A DNA stretch of 64,000 nt from Anaerolineae bacterium (GTDB lineage: Bacteria > Chloroflexota > Anaerolineae > Aggregatilineales > Phototrophicaceae): NCBI GenBank assembly GCA_022822545.1, contig JAJEBE010000027.1:1-64000 (forward strand), read 5' to 3'. The first letter of the stretch is position 1, and every line of letters begins with the position of its first letter. The notes under the pieces are model-generated. The model was not told the origin of the DNA. It made no database searches and saw only the letters and a program-made list of their open reading frames with translations. A program made the translations under genes and the position numbers. Of the stretch, positions 42,498-52,234 are shown piece after piece.

Positions 42498-43760
42498 CTA
42501 TGGCGAGCGCAACACCGGCATCGTCGAATTCGCCGCCGGCATCACCCCAATCCGCGCCGAGTGCGGCAACCCTGCCAGCGCGCGGTCAATCGCCGTCTGC
42601 AAATCCGGCGCCGGCTCCAGCAGCAGCATCCGCACAAAGTCATCGTCCAACTCCGATACCAGCATGGTCTGAATCCGGGAGGCGTCCCGCGAGACTTGAA
42701 AGGCTTTGTGACGCCCCACCTTGAAGCCCTCACGCGCAAAGCGTTCGAAGACATCTTCGTGGCTGCGTATCCGCGAATCACGCATCCAATCCTCGTATTC
42801 CCGGTTGCCGCTGCCTTCGGGACAGGCGGCGCAGAGAATCATCTGACCGCCTTCGCGCGTCGCCAGCGCGGCATGAGCCATGCCTTTCTGCGCCTGATAC
42901 AGGTTGATATCTTTCGGATGCCCGCCCGGCGAGACGATCATCAAATCGAAGAGCGCAGCCACCGGCGCTTGAAAGAGCGCGCGGGCCGCCGGAATCCCCG
43001 CCTCAAGCACCGCAAAGGGGTCGCCGGAAGAGGCTTGGACGATCTCTTTATCGCGATTCAAGATGGCATTCACGGCAAAGTCGATGCCGATCATGCGCCC
43101 GATTTCTTCGACATCCTGCCGCGCCGGATTCCGCGCATATTCGCCCAGGCGCGCCCCAGCTTTGCGCATCATCGCGTGATTGTGGTTGATGGTCGGCAAG
43201 CCCGCCAAGCCAATCGCCGCGCTCTTGACTCCGCCGGAATATCCCTGAAACTGATGCGGCTCGATATTGCCAATGACAATGCGATAATCGGCCGCCATGT
43301 AGTCGCTGTTGATGAAGACAGGCGTGCCGCGCGCCGTCTCGCCCAGGCGCGTCAGATTCTTCTCGTCGATCGCGTCGTGGCAGACGACGCGATAAGCATC
43401 CAGGACCTCGGACGGCAGAATATTGCTGTATTCTTCCGGCGTCATGCGCGGATGCGTCCCGGTGGCGATGATGAACAGCACATCTTGATCGCGGACGCCG
43501 GCATGGCGCAGCCCGTTTAAGATCGGCGGCAGCAGATGTTCATGCGGCACGGGCCGTGTCTTGTCGTTGATGGCGATGGCCACGGTCTGGCCGGCGCGCG
43601 GCGGCTTGACCTCGCCGAGAGGATTGTAGACGGCTTGCCGGGCCACTGCCGCCGGGTCATCCGCGGCCGGTTGCGCCCGCGGCCGCACATACTCCGCCGC
43701 ATAGCCCGCAGGCAGTTGGGCATTGATGTGTCTATTGCCGTAGGGCAGCCGAAGGCGCAA
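42498..43760 (-). CDS. larA: LarA-type nickel-pincer racemase (lactate racemase family, DUF2088)
   Basis: 420 residues. LarA enzymes use a nickel-pincer nucleotide bound to a lysine to interconvert alpha-hydroxyacid epimers. Visible: AINDKTRPVPHEHLLPP near residue 70 (substrate arginine), IIATGTHPRMTPEE near 105 (catalytic histidine), NIEPHQFQGYSGGVKSAAIGLAG near 168 (second histidine and the cofactor lysine), and HNHAMMRKAGARLG near 200. The cofactor-synthesis genes larB, larC and larE are not in the window. The LarA family covers many hydroxyacids, so the substrate could be a sugar acid rather than lactate. Downstream is an MFS permease likely to carry the same acid. Confidence 0.87.
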   Translation of the reverse strand: MRLRLPYGNRHINAQLPAGYAAEYVRPRAQPAADDPAAVARQAVYNPLGEVKPPRAGQTVAIAINDKTRPVPHEHLLPPILNGLRHAGVRDQDVLFIIATGTHPRMTPEEYSNILPSEVLDAYRVVCHDAIDEKNLTRLGETARGTPVFINSDYMAADYRIVIGNIEPHQFQGYSGGVKSAAIGLAGLPTINHNHAMMRKAGARLGEYARNPARQDVEEIGRMIGIDFAVNAILNRDKEIVQASSGDPFAVLEAGIPAARALFQAPVAALFDLMIVSPGGHPKDINLYQAQKGMAHAALATREGGQMILCAACPEGSGNREYEDWMRDSRIRSHEDVFERFAREGFKVGRHKAFQVSRDASRIQTMLVSELDDDFVRMLLLEPAPDLQTAIDRALAGLPHSARIGVMPAANSTMPVLRSP

Positions 43761-43811
43761 GAGCGAGGTCCTTTCGTGGAGCGTAGGTGTACAAGGATTA
43801 TTGCTGAGAAT

Positions 43812-43848
43812 GCGGACGACTCACAGAGTCGCCCCTACAAGGCTTGAT
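43812..43848. repeat. Family A repeat arm upstream of LarA, next to the IS remnant
   Basis: GACGACTCACAGAGTCGCCC then CTACAAGGCTTGATTG. The core matches 21403-21430 almost exactly. It ends about 5 bp before the IS-derived ORF. Confidence 0.7.
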
Positions 43849-43853
43849 TGGTA

Positions 43854-44510
43854 TTAGCAGATCAGAGTTTGCATCGCTCCATCTGGTCTACCACAGGCGC
43901 GATTAAGCCATATGGCAGCGATGTATGCCGTCATTTTGGTAGCGAGTCTGGCGAGCATACCATCTTCACTGTGGGCATTGACGCGATGCAAGTCAAATGT
44001 TTGAGTGAGTCTGGCAATAGCTGTTTCGATAATTTGCCGATGCTTGGCAAGCCAGGAGCCTTTCTTGCGTGCCCTGTCACCCTTCCGGTTTTTCGAAGGC
44101 GGCGCAATAACAGTGACATTATATTGTTGTTTCCAATGGCTAATCCAGCGCAGCCCATTGAAGTCGCCATCTGCCAGCACCGTTAAATTACGGTTTTGTC
44201 CGACTGTCATGGCCGTCCTGAAGGCTTCCTGCGTTGGTATGTAGCGATATTTGTAGGCTCTATGCTTGGGCAATTCTGGTTCGATCAGGCGCATCTGGCC
44301 TTGGCGACTGCTCAGTAGCGCCTCCAGCATCCAGCGATCATCCATGTTGGCAATGCCTGCCAACCAACCGGTAATGACGCCCTTTTCCGTTGTGCAGAGC
44401 AAGAGTTGCTCGCCGTAATACCAGCCTCCATGATTGCCGCCGCGACCTTTCTTTCCGAAGAGCCAATGGCGATCATGGCTGATGGCTTGGCCCAGACTAC
44501 AATGCGGCAA
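43854..44510 (-). pseudogene. Truncated DDE transposase (IS remnant, IS982-like)
   Basis: An open stretch of about 218 codons without a proper start (first in-frame codon usable is TTG). The residues match the C-terminal two-thirds of an IS transposase: WYYGEQLLLCTTEKGVITG, NMDDRWMLEALL, VLADGDFNGLRWISHW (an acidic D-x-D segment), and KHRQIIETAIARLTQTFDLHRVNAHSEDG, where the glutamate fits the last E of the DDE triad. The N-terminal part, with the first catalytic Asp, is missing, and I find no terminal inverted repeats. It abuts the GH16 stop (44540) by about 30 bp, so the insertion or deletion end falls just beyond the glucanase gene. IS family assignment is tentative. Confidence 0.72.
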
Positions 44511-44539
44511 TGCGCTTGTTGGTGTTGTCCTGAAGATGT

Positions 44540-47275
44540 CTACTCTGCCTTCAGCTGATATACGCGAACATAATCCACCAGCATCTCCTGCGGGAAGGTT
44601 GTCGTCTCATCGGGCACGCCGGGCCAATACCCGCCGATCGCAACGTTCATCAGCAGGAAGAAATCGTGATCGTAGACCCATTGCTTGCTGTCCAGGTCGT
44701 TGAGGCTGATCAGGTTGACCAACTCCCCATCGACGTACCAGCGAATGACATGCTCGTCCCAATCGATGGCGTAGACATGGAAGCCCTCGTCGAAGTTGAC
44801 ATCGGCGCGATAAACATGCCCCAGGTTATCGGCGCCGCTGTAGCCCGGACCGTGCAGCGCGCCGTAGACCACGTTCTTCTCGCCCACATTCTCCAAGATG
44901 TCGATCTCGCCACTTTGAGGCCAACCTACTTCGGGAAAGTTCGCGCCAAGCATCCAAAAGGCGGGCCAAATGCCCTGCCCGTTGGGGATGTTGATCCGCG
45001 CTTCCACGCGCCCGTAAGTGAACTCAACTTTATCCTGCGTGATGCAGCGCGCCGAAGTATAGAGGCACTCGCCATAATGGCAGCTTGACCCGTCCAGCGT
45101 CTCTTCGATCGCAGTGATGACCAGGTTGCCGGCGCCATCATGGGCGGCGTTTTCGACGCGGTCGGTGTAATACTCGAGTTCGTTGTTGCCCCAGCCGTGC
45201 CCGCCGATTTCGCAGGTCCAGTTGCCGCCGTTGATAGGCGCGCCGGCTTCCGCCTCGAATTCATCCGACCAGAGCAACTCCCACTCGCGCGAATCCCAGC
45301 CGATGCTCTCGTCAATCTCGACTTCCGTGACGATCGTCGGCGCAAAAACGCTTACTTGGCTGGCGTCCTCGACGACAACTGCTTCCACGTTATCGAGGTA
45401 GGCGGTTCTCGCGCCGACATTGGCCGGGAAGCCAAAGGCGAAGCCATTGATCGCGTCCAGATTGAAGCCATCGTCCGGCGCCCCGCCCGGCTGCCAGTCG
45501 CTGCGCCGCTGGAAATACGCGAAGGGGATGGTGAACTGCTGCCAGCCGGCGTAATCGTCGAGCAGGTGGTAGAAGAAGCGCTCGGCGCTATCGGCATTGT
45601 TTCCAGGCGCGCGATTGTCGAAGATTTCGATTTGGATGATTTGCCCGGTGTCGTTGCCATAGAGCCAGAAGCGCAAGGCGTTGTGGCCGGTCCAGTCCTG
45701 GCTCGCCCAACCCACGCCATCGGTGAAGGCATAGGTGAAGCCGCCCCAAGCGCCAATCTCGTAGTCGACGCGCAAGATTTGGTCGTGCGCCGTCGCCTCG
45801 GGCCGCGCCAGCGCGGTGAAAGGAATCGCCTGCGTAATGCCGATGACGGCATTGCCAGTCGAATCGCCCCAGGGCACAAAACCGATATCCGCGCCATCCG
45901 CCTGTTTGACCAGCTTGACGCCGTCTTCAAAGTCGGCGATCAGCAGCGGGTCGGCAAAAGGCATCGGCGCCAGCAAAGCTTCGTTGAGCGCGACTTCCAC
46001 AAGTTGCGCCGGCTCGGGCGCTGCTTCCGCCTGTTCTTCAATTGGCGTCTCCGCTTCCGGCAGGCTCACGCCAGCTAGGAAGACCAATTGCACGTCATCA
46101 ATGACGGCGAAGGCTTTCCCCGTGCCAGCCGGGAAGCCGAAGGCGTAGCCCGATACCGCGTTCAGGTTCAAGCCGTCATCAGGCGCGCCGCCCGGCTGCC
46201 AATCGCTGCGCCGCTGGAAATCGCTGAAGGGAAACTCAAGCTGTTTCCAGCCGAAAGAATCGTCAGTGAAGCGGATGAACCAGCGCTCGGCGGTATCGCC
46301 GTCCATCTCCGGATTGCGATTGTCGAAGATCTCCAACTGGACCTCGGCGCCCGTGTTAAAGCCGAGGAACCAGAAGGCGATGGCGTTGTACTCGCGCCAA
46401 TTCTGGCTCGTCCAATTTTCGCCGTCGTTGAAGACGTGCGTGAAGCCTCCCCAAGCGCTGATGTCGTAATTGACCGTCAGCGCGGTCGAGAGCTGGCCGC
46501 TGCGGCTGGCTTCCGACAGGCTTAATGTGACGTTGCCCGGCGCATCGCCCCAGGGGGCAAAGCCGATATCGTTGTTGAAGTTGTCCTGCGCCAGGAAGAG
46601 TTCATCCATTTCAAAGTTGTCCAGGATCAGCGGGTCGACGCCCAGGGTCGCCAGCTCCACATCGTCCAGATAGGTGGTCTGGGAACCGGCGCCGGCCGGG
46701 AAGCCGAAGGCATAGCCCGAGACCTTGTTCAAACCCAAGCCATCATCCGGCGCGCCCCCGGGCTGCCAGTCGGTTCGTCTTTGGAAGCTGCGGAAAGCGA
46801 TGGAGAATTCTTGCCAGCCTACGTAATCATCGGCGATGCGATAGAACCAGCGCTCGGCGCTATCGCCGTTTAAGTTGGGGTTGCGATTGTCAAATATTTC
46901 AACCTGCACCATCCCGCCGGTATTGTTGCCATAGAGCCAGAAGCGCAGCGTGTTGTACTCCGTCCAGTCCTCGCTGATCCAATTCTCGCCATCGGTGAAG
47001 GCATGCGTGAAGCCGCCCCAGGCGCCGATATCATAATTGATTTCCAGCACCGATGAGGTGGACCCGTCCCGTTCCATTTCGGCAAGGCTGAGAGCGACAT
47101 TGCCGGCGACATCACCCCAGGGCGCGTGCCCAATCGCGTTATTGTATTCGTCGCGCCCGGCGAAGACTTCGTTCGTTTCAAAGTCGTCGATAGGCCGTGT
47201 CGCCGCGTCTTGCGCCTGCGCCAGCCAGGGCAGCGAAGCCACCAGCAGTATCAGAATCAGTTTTCTTATGGTCAT
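44540..47275 (-). CDS. Secreted GH16 beta-glucanase with three N-terminal carbohydrate-binding repeats
   Basis: 911 residues. Signal MTIRKLILILLVASLPWLAQAQ, then three ~200-residue modules (about 27-215, 218-400, 450-635), each with the blocks GAWGGFTHAF, EDWTEYNTLRFWLYGNNTG, VEIFDNRNP, AERWFYR, FQRRxDWQPGGAPDDG and GYAFGFPA; they resemble CBM11/CIA30-type jelly-roll glycan binders. The C-terminal ~260 residues are a GH16 domain: ELLWSDEFEAEAG, GHGWGNNELEYYT, GIWPAFWMLG, and the catalytic SGEIDILENVGE (E-x-D-x-x-E) near residue 790, then FHVYAIDWDEHVIRWYVDG. GH16 enzymes cleave laminarin, lichenan, agar or similar; the ELEYYT and EIDILE forms favour beta-1,3(4)-glucan. It is 228 bp downstream of the permease genes; that gap shows no clear element. 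Confidence 0.9.
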   Translation of the reverse strand: MTIRKLILILLVASLPWLAQAQDAATRPIDDFETNEVFAGRDEYNNAIGHAPWGDVAGNVALSLAEMERDGSTSSVLEINYDIGAWGGFTHAFTDGENWISEDWTEYNTLRFWLYGNNTGGMVQVEIFDNRNPNLNGDSAERWFYRIADDYVGWQEFSIAFRSFQRRTDWQPGGAPDDGLGLNKVSGYAFGFPAGAGSQTTYLDDVELATLGVDPLILDNFEMDELFLAQDNFNNDIGFAPWGDAPGNVTLSLSEASRSGQLSTALTVNYDISAWGGFTHVFNDGENWTSQNWREYNAIAFWFLGFNTGAEVQLEIFDNRNPEMDGDTAERWFIRFTDDSFGWKQLEFPFSDFQRRSDWQPGGAPDDGLNLNAVSGYAFGFPAGTGKAFAVIDDVQLVFLAGVSLPEAETPIEEQAEAAPEPAQLVEVALNEALLAPMPFADPLLIADFEDGVKLVKQADGADIGFVPWGDSTGNAVIGITQAIPFTALARPEATAHDQILRVDYEIGAWGGFTYAFTDGVGWASQDWTGHNALRFWLYGNDTGQIIQIEIFDNRAPGNNADSAERFFYHLLDDYAGWQQFTIPFAYFQRRSDWQPGGAPDDGFNLDAINGFAFGFPANVGARTAYLDNVEAVVVEDASQVSVFAPTIVTEVEIDESIGWDSREWELLWSDEFEAEAGAPINGGNWTCEIGGHGWGNNELEYYTDRVENAAHDGAGNLVITAIEETLDGSSCHYGECLYTSARCITQDKVEFTYGRVEARINIPNGQGIWPAFWMLGANFPEVGWPQSGEIDILENVGEKNVVYGALHGPGYSGADNLGHVYRADVNFDEGFHVYAIDWDEHVIRWYVDGELVNLISLNDLDSKQWVYDHDFFLLMNVAIGGYWPGVPDETTTFPQEMLVDYVRVYQLKAE

Positions 47276-47503
47276 CGCGTTTCCTCTTAATCGAATGCTA
47301 TAGTCTGATGAATTGAGTCGTTGGTCCGTAGCCCTAGGATCAGAACCATTCCGCCAGTGACGCGTTTTCCTCCAGATTCCGCGCTAGTCCCGCGCGGATG
47401 CGCCGCCTGTTTCATCCGGTCCTGCTTTCCCTTTGGCATATCGCGCCTAAGTGCTGGCGGCCCTGGGGAATTTGCCGAAGCCGCGCCGCCCGTTTTATCA
47501 GCG

Positions 47504-48574
47504 TTACTTGTCAACACCGGTGACCACGATTCCCTGGATGAATACGCGCTGCGCCAGGAAGAAAATCAACAGCGGCGGGATCATCGAAATGACCGCTGCC
47601 GCCAAGATCAGCTGCGTCTCCGTGCTGTACAGGCCGTTGAATTCCGTCAAGCCTACCGTGATCGGGTTGGCATCGCGATTGCCCGCCAGATAGATCAGCG
47701 GTCCGAAGAAGTCGTTCCAGGCGAAGAAGAAGTGGAAGAGCGAGACCGCCGTCAAGGCTGGAACCGCCTGCGGCAAGATGACCGATACGAAGGTGCGAAC
47801 GCGCCCAGCGCCATCGATTTGCGCCGCTTCTTCCATTTCGCGCGGAATCGTCAGGAAGTACTGGCGTAGCAGGAAGATATTGTAGGCATTGCCGAACATT
47901 GCCGGCACGATTAGCGGCAGCCAGGTCCCCCCCCAGCCCAGAACATTGACAAAGAAGGCGTAGGTCGGCACCAGCGTCACCGCCGGCGGCAGCACAATCG
48001 TGCCGATCATGACCATGAAGAGCACGTTCTTGAAGGGGAAGTTGAAGCGGGCGAAGCCGTAGGCGGCGCAGGACGAGGCGGCGACGGTGCCGAACATCGT
48101 CACGAAGGCGTATATCAGCGTATTCGCCAGCAGCCGCGCGAAGTCGATCGTCTCCCACGCGCGCGGATAGTTGTCCCATTGCACATCAAACTCGCGCACC
48201 GGCTCCAGTTGCCGCCAGTTGCCTTCCCATTCAATCACCCCAGCGGCCGGATTGGCCGGGTCGATAAACTCGCTCGCTCGCCGGCCCTTCTTGACCAGCG
48301 CCCAATGGCGAATGCCGGACTCAGTCGGGACTTGCAGCACATCGTAGTCATCGCCCTCGTACTCAAAGTTGATTGCGACAGCGGGCCAAACCGGCGCGCC
48401 CGGGTCGGAGGTCTGCGCCTTTGTCTTCAGCGATGTGATGACCCCGTATGCCATCGGCATCAAGTAGACCGCCAGGACTACCAGCGCGAAGAGCGTCACT
48501 GCCGCTTGCAGCAGGAGATCGCGCCGTCTTTTGGACAGTTCGTATTCCGTATAGTTCTTGCGTTTCGCGGCCAT
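47504..48574 (-). CDS. Carbohydrate ABC permease, MalG type, with large extracytoplasmic insert
   Basis: 356 residues. The start is ATG 48574 (MAAKRKNYTEYELSKRRRD), with GGGGAG upstream and one base shared with the preceding stop (TAATG). Six helices; EAA loop EEAAQIDGAGRVRTFVSVILPQ near residue 260. Between helix 1 (VVLAVYLMPMAYGVITSLKTKAQ) and helix 2 it carries an insert of about 80 residues (SDPGAPVWPAVAINFEYEG... RAWETIDF), larger than in E. coli MalG and placed like the insert in the fused permease at 22860-24980. Works with MalF (48574-49563) and the binding protein at 49653. The final residues RVFIQGIVVTGVDK are typical MalG ends. Confidence 0.9.
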   Translation of the reverse strand: MAAKRKNYTEYELSKRRRDLLLQAAVTLFALVVLAVYLMPMAYGVITSLKTKAQTSDPGAPVWPAVAINFEYEGDDYDVLQVPTESGIRHWALVKKGRRASEFIDPANPAAGVIEWEGNWRQLEPVREFDVQWDNYPRAWETIDFARLLANTLIYAFVTMFGTVAASSCAAYGFARFNFPFKNVLFMVMIGTIVLPPAVTLVPTYAFFVNVLGWGGTWLPLIVPAMFGNAYNIFLLRQYFLTIPREMEEAAQIDGAGRVRTFVSVILPQAVPALTAVSLFHFFFAWNDFFGPLIYLAGNRDANPITVGLTEFNGLYSTETQLILAAAVISMIPPLLIFFLAQRVFIQGIVVTGVDK

Positions 48575-49563
48575 TATCTGTTCTCCCCGGCGTAATACAC
48601 CCAAAAGCGGCCGGACCAGAACAGTAAGACGGTGATGGCAAGGCCGATGATGAACATGAACCATGCCAGCGTGGCGCCGTAGCCCATATTCTGGAATGTG
48701 AAGGCCTGCTTGTAGAAATACACCATGTAGAAGTTGGTTGTGCCTTCGGGATAGCCGCTGCCCAGATTCAGCACCCAGGGAACGATGAAATACTGTAGCA
48801 GCCCGACGACGCTCAACACCAAATTGTAGAAAATGACCGGCGTGACCATCGGCACGGTAATAGACCACAATTGCCGCAGCCAGCCCGCTCCATCAATCGA
48901 CGCTGCTTCATACATTTCCGTCGGCACGCCCTGCAAACTCGCGAGGTTAATCAGGATGGCGTTGCCGATGCCCCAAAGCCCGATGAAGGTATAGGCGAGG
49001 TAGATGAGGTTCGGGTCATCGAGCCAGCGCAAACCATCCATGCCCACGGCGTGAATGCCCGTCAGCTCGATCATCTGGTTGAGCCAGCCCGTCTGCGGAT
49101 TCATCACCCGCGACCAGATCAGGATGGCGGCGATCAGCGGCACCATAGTCGGCGCGTAGAAGAGCGTCCGCATCACATTCCGCCCCATCAGATGCTTCGA
49201 ATTGAGCAGCACCGCCAGCAGAAAGGCTGACACCATCCCAATAGGCAGCGAGATGAGGGCGAACTTGAAGGTGACGAACAGCGTCTCCCAGGTATTAGGA
49301 TCGCGCGCTAGCATCCGCACCCAGTTTTCCAAACCGACAAAGCGGGCTTCATCTGGGGCGGACAGGGTAAAATCGTAAAGCGAAAACAAGAAAGAAACGA
49401 TCATCGGCGCAAAGTAGAAGAGAGCAAATCCAATCAGCCACGGGCTTAGAAAGATCAAGCCCCACTTTGCTTCGTCCCGCTGCGCCCCAGTTAGCCGAAA
49501 CGCGGCGCGAAGACTCCACTTCGCCTGGCCGCGCGCCGTGCCAAATTCAGTAAACATATCCAT
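48574..49563 (-). CDS. Carbohydrate ABC permease, MalF/UgpA type
   Basis: 329 residues, six helices after an N-terminal cytoplasmic stretch of about 35 residues (FGTARGQAKWSLRAAFRLTGAQRDEAKW). EAA loop PTEMYEAASIDGAGWLRQLWSITVP near residue 215. Followed by MalG with a one-base overlap and preceded by the binding-protein gene 89 bp upstream. The set LacI-SBP-MalF-MalG-GH16 on one strand points to uptake of beta-glucan oligosaccharides. No ATPase gene is attached. Confidence 0.9.
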   Translation of the reverse strand: MDMFTEFGTARGQAKWSLRAAFRLTGAQRDEAKWGLIFLSPWLIGFALFYFAPMIVSFLFSLYDFTLSAPDEARFVGLENWVRMLARDPNTWETLFVTFKFALISLPIGMVSAFLLAVLLNSKHLMGRNVMRTLFYAPTMVPLIAAILIWSRVMNPQTGWLNQMIELTGIHAVGMDGLRWLDDPNLIYLAYTFIGLWGIGNAILINLASLQGVPTEMYEAASIDGAGWLRQLWSITVPMVTPVIFYNLVLSVVGLLQYFIVPWVLNLGSGYPEGTTNFYMVYFYKQAFTFQNMGYGATLAWFMFIIGLAITVLLFWSGRFWVYYAGENR

Positions 49564-49652
49564 GACAGGTACCCTTCAACCAACACTGCCGGGTTGAGCT
49601 CGGCGGCGAACTCATGCACCACCGCCGAGCGCTAAACTGCCGTCAGGACGCT

Positions 49653-51044
49653 TTACATCGCCGCGTCAAAAATGGCTTGCAGGTCATCCCGCAACGAATC
49701 AAGCGCGGCGTCAATGTCTTCGTCAGCGTTGTTGTCGACCAGCTGTCCATATTCGTTGTAGCGCGCGCTCGCTTCCAGGAAGCTCGGCATGCCTTCTTCG
49801 TGATTCGGGTTATCGGGATGCTGCAAACCTGCCAGCACCACATCCCAATTCAGGTTCGCCCAGTCGACGCCCGGGTAAGCTTCGCTCTGCACGGCGACGG
49901 TGCGTTCGATGAAGTCGTCCTGCAGGCTCAGGCGCGCCGGCATGCCGCCGTAGAGGCTCGTCAGGTCGGCCGCGCGTTCGCCCAGCAGGTAGGTCAGAAC
50001 TTCAAAGGCCGCGTCCGGGTTTTCGCTGCTGTTCATGATCCCAAAGGTATCGGCATGCAGCTTGGCCGTGGTGACGCCGTTGTGCGAAGGCACCGGACCG
50101 AAATTCCAACTTGCGTCCAGATTCGCCGTGCCCCAGCCCAGGAACCACAGGTGAATTGTGATCATGCCCATATTGCCGGTATCGAACCAGTTGGCGCTGC
50201 CGCCGCCCATGATCTCGCTGCCGCTGTAGACCGCGTTCGGCATGAAATAGTCTTCCCACATCGCCGCGTGATACCAGTGCTCGGCTTCGCGCCAGACATC
50301 GGGGATGACCGCACTGCCGTCGGCATCGATAAAGTTGGCGGAGCCGAAGAGCGTCGCGCGACCGCGGACATCGCTAAATTGCGTGCCGTAGCCAAACTGC
50401 ACGATATTGCTCGTGTCGAATTCATCCATCGACGCGTCGTTGCCGTTGATATCGACCGAAAGCAGTTTTGCCACCTCTGACAAGGTATCGATATTCCACT
50501 CGTGTTCATTGCCTTCCCAATCCGTGTAAGATTCGCCGTAGCTGCTTGGCGGATAGGGAATGCCACCCTCGTCAAAGAGGTCGACGTTGTACATCAGGAA
50601 AGAGGGGAAAACTGCAAAGGGAATACCCAGCTGTCCTTCACCCTCGACGCGATAGAAATCAATCAGCGCCGGGTCAAAGTCGCTGAGATCGTAGCTGTTG
50701 GCTTCGATCAGCGAAGTTAGATCGAGCCAGGCGCCGGGGAAGGAGGCCCGACCGCGGATGCCCATTGGACCAACGATATCGGGCGCGTTGCCCGCGGCAA
50801 TCTGCGTGCTGAGGACGTCGTACGCTTGCGCGTTATCGACGATTTCCAGCACCAGCTCGATGCCATCCTGCGAGGCGTTGAAATCGGCCACGATTTCTTC
50901 CTGTGCGGCGACAAGTGGCGCATCTGTCCCGGCGCCTAGCCCCACATACCAGCGAACACGGACCCGGTCTTGAGCCTGAGCCATGCTGACTGCCATTACA
51001 AGCAGCAGCAGGACAAGCAGGGTGATCAGTTTTGTGTTACGCAT
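49653..51044 (-). CDS. Carbohydrate ABC transporter binding protein (SBP family 1) of the glucan locus
   Basis: 463 residues. Signal MRNTKLITLLVLLLLVMAVSMAQAQ, no lipobox. Mature body: RVRWYVGLGAGTDAPLVAAQEEIVADFN, GNAPDIVGPMGIRGRASF, PFAVFPSFLMYNVDLFDEGGIPYPP, WYHAAMWEDYFMPN, and LTSLYGGMPARLS near the C-terminus, the layout of sugar-oligomer binders. Start ATG 51044 with AAGGAG upstream. The leader holds two dyads (51091 and 51121) that look like LacI-family operators, so expression should depend on the regulator encoded next door. It is not close to the binding-protein pair at 20030-22749, so a distinct ligand is likely. Confidence 0.9.
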   Translation of the reverse strand: MRNTKLITLLVLLLLVMAVSMAQAQDRVRVRWYVGLGAGTDAPLVAAQEEIVADFNASQDGIELVLEIVDNAQAYDVLSTQIAAGNAPDIVGPMGIRGRASFPGAWLDLTSLIEANSYDLSDFDPALIDFYRVEGEGQLGIPFAVFPSFLMYNVDLFDEGGIPYPPSSYGESYTDWEGNEHEWNIDTLSEVAKLLSVDINGNDASMDEFDTSNIVQFGYGTQFSDVRGRATLFGSANFIDADGSAVIPDVWREAEHWYHAAMWEDYFMPNAVYSGSEIMGGGSANWFDTGNMGMITIHLWFLGWGTANLDASWNFGPVPSHNGVTTAKLHADTFGIMNSSENPDAAFEVLTYLLGERAADLTSLYGGMPARLSLQDDFIERTVAVQSEAYPGVDWANLNWDVVLAGLQHPDNPNHEEGMPSFLEASARYNEYGQLVDNNADEDIDAALDSLRDDLQAIFDAAM

Positions 51045-51090
51045 TTCTCACTCCTTAGATTACTTAAACATCCGGCGCAAAGTGTTTTGT

Positions 51091-51136
51091 TTGAAATATG
51101 TTTCAATATCACAAAGCATATTGAAACAGATCTCAA
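51091..51136. promoter_or_regulatory. Two LacI-type operators upstream of the glucan-locus binding protein
   Basis: TTGAAA-TATG-TTTCAA (51091-51106) and TTGAAA-CAGA-TCTCAA (51121-51136), starts exactly 30 bp apart. They fit TTGARA-N4-TYTCAA together with the perfect site at 52323-52338 near the regulator gene. The A+T core in place of the usual central CG is a variation. Confidence 0.65.
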
Positions 51137-51196
51137 ATTGGACTGGAAGAAATTTGTCAGTGGCTCACCTCCTGGCTCATTGGTAATCGAGCGCTT

Positions 51197-52216
51197 TTAG
51201 CTAACCGCGCCGCTGCTGGCGCGGATGACCAACTCGACAGGCAAAACGATATGGCGGGCCGGCGCCGGCGATGTCCGCACGATGTCGATAAGCGTCTCGA
51301 CCGCGAGCGTCCCCGTGCGGTAAATCGGCTGGCGCACGGTGGTCAAGGGTGGATCGGCGCTGGCGGCGAGCGGCATATCGTCAAAACCGACCACGGCGAT
51401 ATCCTTCGGCACCTTCAGTCCGCGATCGCGAATAGCGCGGATGGCGCCCAGAGCGATGGCGTCGGAATGGGCGAAAACGGCTTCCGGCTGTCGCTCAAGC
51501 AGGGCGCGCATGGCGTCATAGCCGCCGGCCTCGCTGAAGTCGCTGACTTCGATCAAGCTTTCGTCGATGGGCAGGCCGCGGTCCGTCAGAGCCTGGCGGA
51601 AGCCGGCATCGCGGTGGGCGCCGGCGACGTTGTGCGCGGTCGCCAATTGGCCGATGCGGCGATATCCGAGCTGGATCAGGTGGCTGGCAGCCAGATAAGA
51701 GCCGGCTTCATTATCGACATCGACATAACTGATATCGGCGGCGCTGGCTTGCAGCGGGCGGCCGATTTGGACGAAGGGTATTTCGTATTCTTGAATCTTG
51801 CTGACAAAGGTGCTTTCGATGGTATCGGCGGTGACGACAAGGCCGTCGATCATGCCGCTGGCGACGATTCGCTGGCTCGTCTTCTCTTCTTCTTCGAGTG
51901 TCTGAAACAGGAAGAGCGCCGGCGTGTAATCATGTTGATTGCAGGCGTGGGAGATGGCTTGAATGACCAGAGGATAATAAGGATCGGCGAAGGCGGATTG
52001 CATCAGGCTCGGCATGACCAGGCCGAAAACGCGGGATTGGCTGGAAGCCAGGGAGCGGGCGGCCGAGTTGGGCTGGTAGCCGGTCTGGCGGATGACATCT
52101 TCGACGCGCTGGCGGACAGCCGGGCGAATATTGGGATGACCGTTTATGACGCGCGAAACGGTCGAGCGCGATACGCCGGCGATCTGTCCGATTTCTTCCA
52201 GGGTCAAGCGCTTCAT
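51197..52216 (-). CDS. LacI-family transcriptional regulator of the glucan locus
   Basis: 339 residues. N-terminal HTH and hinge: [55 protein letters not shown]; then the periplasmic-binding-like sensor with [124 protein letters not shown]. It probably represses the SBP-MalF-MalG-GH16 genes until a glucan-derived sugar binds. The ATG at 52216 follows a CTGGAAGAA-poor, GGTAACATG leader with a partial operator (52237-52246) 20 bp upstream. Orientation and operator positions suggest autoregulation. Confidence 0.92.
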   Translation of the reverse strand: MKRLTLEEIGQIAGVSRSTVSRVINGHPNIRPAVRQRVEDVIRQTGYQPNSAARSLASSQSRVFGLVMPSLMQSAFADPYYPLVIQAISHACNQHDYTPALFLFQTLEEEEKTSQRIVASGMIDGLVVTADTIESTFVSKIQEYEIPFVQIGRPLQASAADISYVDVDNEAGSYLAASHLIQLGYRRIGQLATAHNVAGAHRDAGFRQALTDRGLPIDESLIEVSDFSEAGGYDAMRALLERQPEAVFAHSDAIALGAIRAIRDRGLKVPKDIAVVGFDDMPLAASADPPLTTVRQPIYRTGTLAVETLIDIVRTSPAPARHIVLPVELVIRASSGAVS

Positions 52217-52234
52217 GTTACCTTGCCTAAAGTT

